Part shown: in pieces, positions 59,802 through 64,000 of the stretch
How the letters are laid out: the number at the start of each line of letters is the position of its first letter
How positions within the stretch are numbered: position 1 is the stretch's first letter
Source: AP-15 sp963833745
Lineage (GTDB): Bacteria; Pseudomonadota; Alphaproteobacteria; ATCC43930; CGMCC-115725
Length of the DNA: 64,000 bases
Direction of reading: 5' to 3'
Assembly (NCBI GenBank): GCA_963833745.1
Contig: CAWHZD010000004.1
Coordinates: 558,001-622,000 of the forward strand
Made by a program: the position numbers and the translations under genes
Notes under the pieces: model-generated
Database searches by the model: none
The model's input: only the letters and a program-made list of their open reading frames with translations
What the model was told of the DNA's origin: nothing

Positions 59802-60824
59802 ATGCAACAGCGCAACCTGATCCTGCTGATGGCCGCAACCGGGGTCATGGTGGTGCTGGCGGTCGCAGCGCTTGCCACCGGTGGCGCCGGCGTTGATCGA
59901 GTGGGGACGGACCAGCGCGCGCTGCCCGCGCTGTCGGCGCGGCTCGGTGACGTCGCCTCGGTCGAGGTCCGGCGCACCGGTCTCGATCTGAGCTTTGTCC
60001 GCGACGGCGACAACTGGCTCGTCGCACAGAAAAGCAACTACCCCGCGGACCCGGGCAAGATCCGCCGCATCGTCCTGGCATTGGCCGACATGACCCTGGT
60101 CGAGCCCAAGACCAGCGCGCCCGACCTCTACCCGCACCTAGAGGTCGAAGATCCGGGCCACGGCAAGTCGACCCTGGTCGCGGTCAAGGACAAGTCCGGG
60201 GCCGACATTGCCCGACTGATCGTCGGCAAGCGCAGCTACGACCGGCTCGGCGAAGGCAATGACGGCGTCTATGTCCGAAAGCCCGGCGATCCCCAATCCT
60301 GGCTGGCGCGCGGCTCGCTCGATTTCTCCGACGACACGCCCAACTGGCTCGTTCGGCGGATCATCGACATTCCCGACAGCAAGGTCGCCAAGGTGACCCT
60401 GACCCAGCCCGACGGCGCCGCCCTGACCCTCGGCCGTGCCAAGCCCGACGCGAAATTCACGCTCGACAACCCGCCCAAGGACGCAAAATACAAAAGCGAC
60501 ACCGCGCTGGGCGAGCCGGCGATGGCGCTCGAAACGCTCGACCTCGAAGACGTGCAGCCGGCGGCGAACCTGCCGGTTCCGGACAAGGCGGTGACGACGG
60601 CGACCTACACCACTTTCGACGGACTGACGGTCGACGTGAAACTGTTCCAGCACGACAACAAGAACTGGATTGCGGTCGCTGCGAGCGGCTCGGGTAAGGC
60701 CGCCGACGCTGCGAAAGAGATCGACGGCCGGGTCAGGCGCTGGGTTTATGCGATCCCGCCGTACAAGGCCAAGATGATGGAGACCAAGCTCGCCGACCTG
60801 CTTGAGCCGGCCAAAGGATCGTGA
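59802..60824 (+). CDS. DUF4340 domain protein
   Basis: 340 residues, anchored by an N-terminal helix (LILLMAATGVMVVLAVAALATG), with a periplasmic beta-rich domain. DUF4340 is repeated here: VEVRRTGLDLSFVRDGDNWLVAQKSNYPAD, RRIVLALADMTLVEPKTSAPDLYPHLEVED, VAKVTLTQPDGAALTLGR and DGLTVDVKLFQHDNKNWIAV. DUF4340 genes regularly follow GldAFG-type transporters and are thought to act with them; their function is not known. It is probably the fourth member of the complex, exposed in the periplasm. Confidence 0.88.
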   Translation: MQQRNLILLMAATGVMVVLAVAALATGGAGVDRVGTDQRALPALSARLGDVASVEVRRTGLDLSFVRDGDNWLVAQKSNYPADPGKIRRIVLALADMTLVEPKTSAPDLYPHLEVEDPGHGKSTLVAVKDKSGADIARLIVGKRSYDRLGEGNDGVYVRKPGDPQSWLARGSLDFSDDTPNWLVRRIIDIPDSKVAKVTLTQPDGAALTLGRAKPDAKFTLDNPPKDAKYKSDTALGEPAMALETLDLEDVQPAANLPVPDKAVTTATYTTFDGLTVDVKLFQHDNKNWIAVAASGSGKAADAAKEIDGRVRRWVYAIPPYKAKMMETKLADLLEPAKGS

Positions 60825-60827
60825 AGC

Positions 60828-61034
60828 GTGGGGCCGCTTGACCCGGCCGCAGCCGAGCCCGTTCCGCCTTCGCCCTGTATCGGGATTTGTCTGATCGACC
60901 CGGCAACCCGGCGCTGCCACGGCTGCTTGCGCGACATCAACGAAATCGCCACTTGGTACGAGGCGAATGCGACCGACAAGCGCGCAATCCTGGCGCGCAT
61001 CGCGGCTCGCCGGGCGGCGGAGAGTTCGGAATGA
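60828..61034 (+). CDS. DUF1289 small Cys-rich protein
   Basis: 68 residues, GTG start four bases after the DUF4340 stop. Four cysteines in CIGICLIDPATRRCHGCLRDINEIATW define DUF1289, a family of small proteins common in Proteobacteria with a putative metal- or Fe-S-binding knot; the function is unknown. It overlaps the following lipoprotein start by four bases (ATGA). Confidence 0.88.
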   Translation: MGPLDPAAAEPVPPSPCIGICLIDPATRRCHGCLRDINEIATWYEANATDKRAILARIAARRAAESSE

Positions 61035-61387
61035 TGGCTCGAAGTTTGGTTCGCTGCACGAGGCTCGGGTGCAGCGCGGCGGCAATCGCCGCCATCGTGC
61101 TGCTGACAGCCTGCGCCGGGCCGCCGGCTCAGACGCGTTGGGTCAAGGCCGGGGTCGACGACGCCGCGGTGACGCGCGAAGTCAACGACTGCCAGGCCCA
61201 GGCGAGCGCCGCGCAAAACACCCAGCAGGGGATCAACCAAGATCGTAGCGCCACACTCGGCCGCAATTGGGCGATGAGCAACACGACCGGGCTACAAAAC
61301 CAAACAATGCAGCAGCAGACCGCCGCCGCCGTCGATCAAGCCTTCAACGCCTGCATGCGCGCCAAAGGCTTCACCAAGGCGGGCTGA
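61031..61387 (+). CDS. Small lipoprotein of unknown function
   Basis: 118 residues from ATG 61031. The signal sequence has a hydrophobic core and lipobox LTAC near residue 28. The mature part has a Gln-rich region (CQAQASAAQNTQQGI, GLQNQTMQQQTAAAVDQAF) with two further Cys, in NDCQAQ and FNACMRAKGF. That pair is often seen in small exported proteins with a disulfide. No family name can be given. It is the last gene of the ABC cassette transcription unit. Confidence 0.7.
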   Translation: MMARSLVRCTRLGCSAAAIAAIVLLTACAGPPAQTRWVKAGVDDAAVTREVNDCQAQASAAQNTQQGINQDRSATLGRNWAMSNTTGLQNQTMQQQTAAAVDQAFNACMRAKGFTKAG

Positions 61388-61466
61388 TGATGGTCATATC
61401 GCCCGAGTTCGCAGTCCAACTGCCGGTCCTCGCCGGATTTTCCTGGGGCGACAGATAAGGGAGCGG

Positions 61467-61487
61467 TCCCAGCAATCGACGCTGGGA
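61467..61487 (+). terminator. Candidate stem-loop between convergent genes
   Basis: A 7-base stem, TCCCAGC with GCTGGGA, around a 7-base loop, located between the stops of the convergent lipoprotein and GLUG-protein genes. No T-run follows, so if it terminates transcription it is not a textbook intrinsic terminator. Confidence 0.35.
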
Positions 61488-61502
61488 GCGGTTCCTGGCG
61501 AA

Positions 61503-62897
61503 TCAATACGAGTAGGGCCCTTCCCATCTCAGATACGGGAAATAGCCCGGCTTCGCGGCCCACACGGTCGAGCTAAAGCCCGCCGGCAACGTGCCGGATT
61601 GAAGCTGGGCTGTGGTCTCGCCCACCCCGCTGGCGCTATTCGGCTGCAGCGTCGTCTGCGTGTCCCAATATGATGATGTTGTCGATCCACTATCGAGGCA
61701 ACCCAAGAGCCCTCCGACGCAGGTGGCAGGAACACCGACTACCGGTCCGATCGCATAGGATTGAGAAATTTGTGCGGCACCCTCGATAGTTCCGACAAGT
61801 CCGCCGACGCCCGCGTAGTTCTGGCCAACGACGGTGGCGGTAGAGTAAGATTGCAGAATTAAACCTCCTGCTAAGATGCCTACAAGACCACCTTGATTGC
61901 CGCCCTCGCTTATTATCCCCACCGTTCCGGTCGCGAAGCTTTGCTGGATCGCACCTACGTTGTAGCCGACGATACCGCCGCCCGCACCGCCATAGGCATC
62001 GTTCACTGCACCTGTGGCGTAGGATTGGCCGATCGAACCATTGCTGTAATTGTACCCGACAAGCCCGCCCACCAGCGAAGACGTGCCTGCGGTCGCGGCT
62101 CCAGTAGCGTAGGACAAACTGATTGTCGGCACCCCGGCGCCGTTTCCGTTGAACCCGACAAGACCGCCGACCGTCGCACTAGAGGCACCAATCACTGTGG
62201 CTTTCGAATAAGAACTTGTGATGGAACCCGCCACCTCATTCGCGCCGACCAACCCGCCGAGGTCGCCGTAATTTGTAGGATTGGTCACGATCCCCGTCGT
62301 GTGGCTGTCTTCGACCGAGCCCGTGTTCAAACCGACAAGCCCTCCTCCGGCTGTTCCATAACCGGGCGCGCTGACCGTGACAGCTGCAAAGGATGCGCTG
62401 ACGGCTCCTGCATTTCTTCCGATGAGGCCGCCCACAAAGTTGCCCGTACTGGTGCCTTCGATCGTTCCCATAACTAAACAGCTCAACACTCTGCCGGCTG
62501 AATACCCAGCGAGTCCCCCTGTCGCGCCGGTCTCAGCGCCGCCGGCGGTGCCGACGATGAGAATGTTGGCCAGCCGCAGATTCTGGATCAGTCCGCTGCC
62601 CCCCACGCCGCCAAACAGTCCGACATTGGCCGCTCCGCTCGTAATGGAAAGGTTGTGGATGGTGTAACCGTTGCCGTTCAGGCTTCCCTCGAAGGGCGAT
62701 GCGATCGTGCCTATCGGAGTGAAGGCTTTGCCGGATGCATCGATGTCGCTTCCCAATACGTAACTGGCGAAGAGGTTATTTTGAATATTTTGAAGGCCCT
62801 GGAGTGTGGTAATAATAGTTGCCGCTCGCGTCTGAGAGGCCAAAAGGCAAGAAAAAAATACTGTAATCAGGACCTGAATCTTACGATCTTTGCTCAT
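61503..62897 (-). CDS. Exported protein with GLUG-type repeats
   Basis: 464 residues, signal peptide near residue 25 (LASQTRA). From about residue 60 to 430 there are ten or more GLUG-like units of the pattern GGLVGYNYSNGSIGQSYATGAV, each about 28-35 residues, ending in the repeat-cap SSYWDTQTT and a short unique tail. Such repeats build a beta-helix-like surface domain, often in adhesins or secreted proteins with S-layer-like anchoring. No anchoring motif is visible at the C-terminus. The Ser/Thr-rich repeats and AT-richer codons suggest foreign origin. Confidence 0.8.
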   Translation of the reverse strand: MSKDRKIQVLITVFFSCLLASQTRAATIITTLQGLQNIQNNLFASYVLGSDIDASGKAFTPIGTIASPFEGSLNGNGYTIHNLSITSGAANVGLFGGVGGSGLIQNLRLANILIVGTAGGAETGATGGLAGYSAGRVLSCLVMGTIEGTSTGNFVGGLIGRNAGAVSASFAAVTVSAPGYGTAGGGLVGLNTGSVEDSHTTGIVTNPTNYGDLGGLVGANEVAGSITSSYSKATVIGASSATVGGLVGFNGNGAGVPTISLSYATGAATAGTSSLVGGLVGYNYSNGSIGQSYATGAVNDAYGGAGGGIVGYNVGAIQQSFATGTVGIISEGGNQGGLVGILAGGLILQSYSTATVVGQNYAGVGGLVGTIEGAAQISQSYAIGPVVGVPATCVGGLLGCLDSGSTTSSYWDTQTTLQPNSASGVGETTAQLQSGTLPAGFSSTVWAAKPGYFPYLRWEGPYSY

Positions 62898-62998
62898 TTT
62901 CTCCCCCTTTGGGCAGAAAAATTAGTCGGTCTTGCAACTCTAACGGTCGGCCCGGCCGCCCGCGTCACCCGATCGGATGAGTTCTGAGTTGTCAGTTG

Positions 62999-64000
62999 TC
63001 AGGACAGGCTGATCGCGATCGGGCCTCCGTAGAAAAGCCGTGCAAGTTCGGTCTGCCGCTTGGTACCGGTCTTGTCGAAAATCAGACGGAGATGGCTGCG
63101 GGCGGTGTTACGGCTGATGCCGAGCGCCTCGGCGGCGGCTTCGAGCGTGTCGCCGTCGGCAAGGCGGCCTGCCAACGCGGCTTGCCGCGGCGTGAACCCA
63201 TAAAGCTGGGCCAGCGGCTCTGCGGGTAGGCGCGGCTTTTGCTCGGGATCGCTGACGAAAACGACCGCGCCAGCCCGCGGTGTTTCGAAACCCCCGGCTT
63301 CGGCCCGCAACGGGGCCACGAGAATGGCGAGAGGGCGTTTTCCCGAAGGACGCGACGCCGACAGCGCTCCGCCCGGTTGCGAGCCCACACCTCGACCGGT
63401 TTGCACGGCGTCGCCGATCAGGCGCCGCAGCGCCGCTGTTTGACGTGCAGTTGTCGTACTCAGATGACCGCGGGACGCGGTTAACCCGTCGCCGCCGGAC
63501 AAAATTGCGTCGGCCGTGCGGTTGACCTGCACCACTCCTCCGGCCTCGTCCACCAAGATCGTCCCAATCGGTAGGCCGTCGATCAGAGCCTCCATCGTCT
63601 CCGCCTGCGTCCGAAGAATGTCGAGACGCAACGAGACCTGGAGGGCGCGCGCGAGATGCGGCAAGAGGTGGGAGATCAGATCGGCGCCGGGCCGGTCGAA
63701 GAGCGGCGCTCCGGTGCCACGCAGCAAGCCGACCGGCACGAACATGTCCGGCTCCAAAATGAGCGGCGCAAACGCCCAGTGCCATAGCTTTTGCGGTCGA
63801 ACGATGTCGTTGAAGATCAGCGACATCCGGTACTCTCGATCGGTCCAAATCTGCTCCCGGTATACGATCGTGCCGACCGGCGAAGCGGTGAGGCCGGGCA
63901 GCCACCTGTTGCTCGACGGTTCAACGTAGATCGGGTTGTTCAGAAAGCGCTCGCCGCAATCGGGATCGAGCCGCGCCGTGCCAAGAAAGAACCGCGCATT
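62999..64000 (-). CDS. LuxR-type transcriptional regulator (N-terminus beyond window)
   Basis: The C-terminal 60 or so residues form a GerE/LuxR HTH: LYGFTPRQAALAGRLADGDTLEAAAEALGISRNTARSHLRLIFDKTGTKRQTELARLFYG. Upstream is a PAS/GAF-like sensory region (MEALIDGLPIGTILVDEAGGVVQVNRTADAILSG). The frame stays open from the ATG at 63826 to the window edge (about 58 more codons, GTIVYREQIWTDREYRMSLIF), so the start lies beyond 64000. It is upstream of the GLUG protein gene on the same strand with about 100 bases between them, and may regulate it. Confidence 0.85.
   Translation of the reverse strand, partial: NARFFLGTARLDPDCGERFLNNPIYVEPSSNRWLPGLTASPVGTIVYREQIWTDREYRMSLIFNDIVRPQKLWHWAFAPLILEPDMFVPVGLLRGTGAPLFDRPGADLISHLLPHLARALQVSLRLDILRTQAETMEALIDGLPIGTILVDEAGGVVQVNRTADAILSGGDGLTASRGHLSTTTARQTAALRRLIGDAVQTGRGVGSQPGGALSASRPSGKRPLAILVAPLRAEAGGFETPRAGAVVFVSDPEQKPRLPAEPLAQLYGFTPRQAALAGRLADGDTLEAAAEALGISRNTARSHLRLIFDKTGTKRQTELARLFYGGPIAISLS

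Noticed and set aside
1..64000. CRISPR array, prophage or integrated plasmid
   Set aside because: No regularly spaced repeats, phage structural genes, integrase or replication/conjugation genes were found.

Overview
This is high-GC DNA from an alphaproteobacterium, possibly Rhodospirillales or Hyphomicrobiales; I cannot place it more finely. The clues are the NadQ-type NAD regulator, the serS-pcm-M23-DUF815-yajC-secDF gene order, a DUF1289 protein, and short GC-rich palindromic repeats typical of that class. Most of the window is ordinary chromosome. It is punctuated by IS elements, decayed genes and a few AT-richer genes that look imported. I saw no tRNA, rRNA or CRISPR array.

Layout. 1-2.6 kb: pentose-phosphate genes (rpe end, pgl, rpiA) and a HAD phosphatase. 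2.6-6.1 kb: a small secreted protein, folD, a PEP-mutase/isocitrate-lyase-type lyase, and nadQ. 6.1-9.3 kb: an AT-rich secreted trypsin-like protease, a broken DUF559 gene between inverted repeats, and a frameshifted comM. 9.4-12 kb: DoxX, a gmhA-type SIS isomerase and a glycosyltransferase. 12-17.3 kb: a decayed stretch, then an EmrAB-type efflux pair facing a TetR gene whose operator and 5' end are duplicated. 17.4-31.2 kb: acyl-CoA metabolism (ADP-forming acyl-CoA synthetase, two acyl-CoA dehydrogenases, CoA transferase, crotonase, MaoC, GMC oxidoreductase). This block is interrupted by vapBC, an IS1634-type insertion that splits an ABM monooxygenase gene, and an AT-rich possible nuclease gene. 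31.2-33 kb: a nested graveyard of a DUF4429 pseudogene, an IS1595-type element with an 8-bp target duplication, and an IS4 remnant. 33-41.3 kb: serS, pcm, an NlpD-like lipoprotein, a DUF815 ATPase, yajC, secD, secF and an Mth938-like protein. 41.4-49.9 kb: small exported proteins, a CopA-type ATPase, an alpha/beta hydrolase, DUF29, a frameshifted zinc alcohol dehydrogenase, a frameshifted MFS exporter, and recX. 50-54.2 kb: a large MscS channel, PaiB, a LysE exporter and glutathione peroxidase. 54.2-61.4 kb: a membrane class III adenylate cyclase with a 2Fe-2S domain, then a four-gene GldA/GldF/GldG/DUF4340 ABC cassette, DUF1289 and a lipoprotein. 61.5-64 kb: a GLUG-repeat surface protein and a LuxR regulator cut by the window end.

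Best candidates for new biology: (i) the redox-sensor-like adenylate cyclase (quinol or heme-type membrane part, ferredoxin domain and K/T-type catalytic domain); (ii) the GldAFG-DUF4340 cassette in a presumably non-gliding bacterium; (iii) the DUF559 remnant bracketed by inverted palindromic repeats, which may be a small mobile unit; (iv) the duplicated operator/5' module in front of the efflux-pump repressor. Three genes (comM, adh, MFS) each carry a single-base frameshift; sequencing error must be excluded before calling them true pseudogenes.
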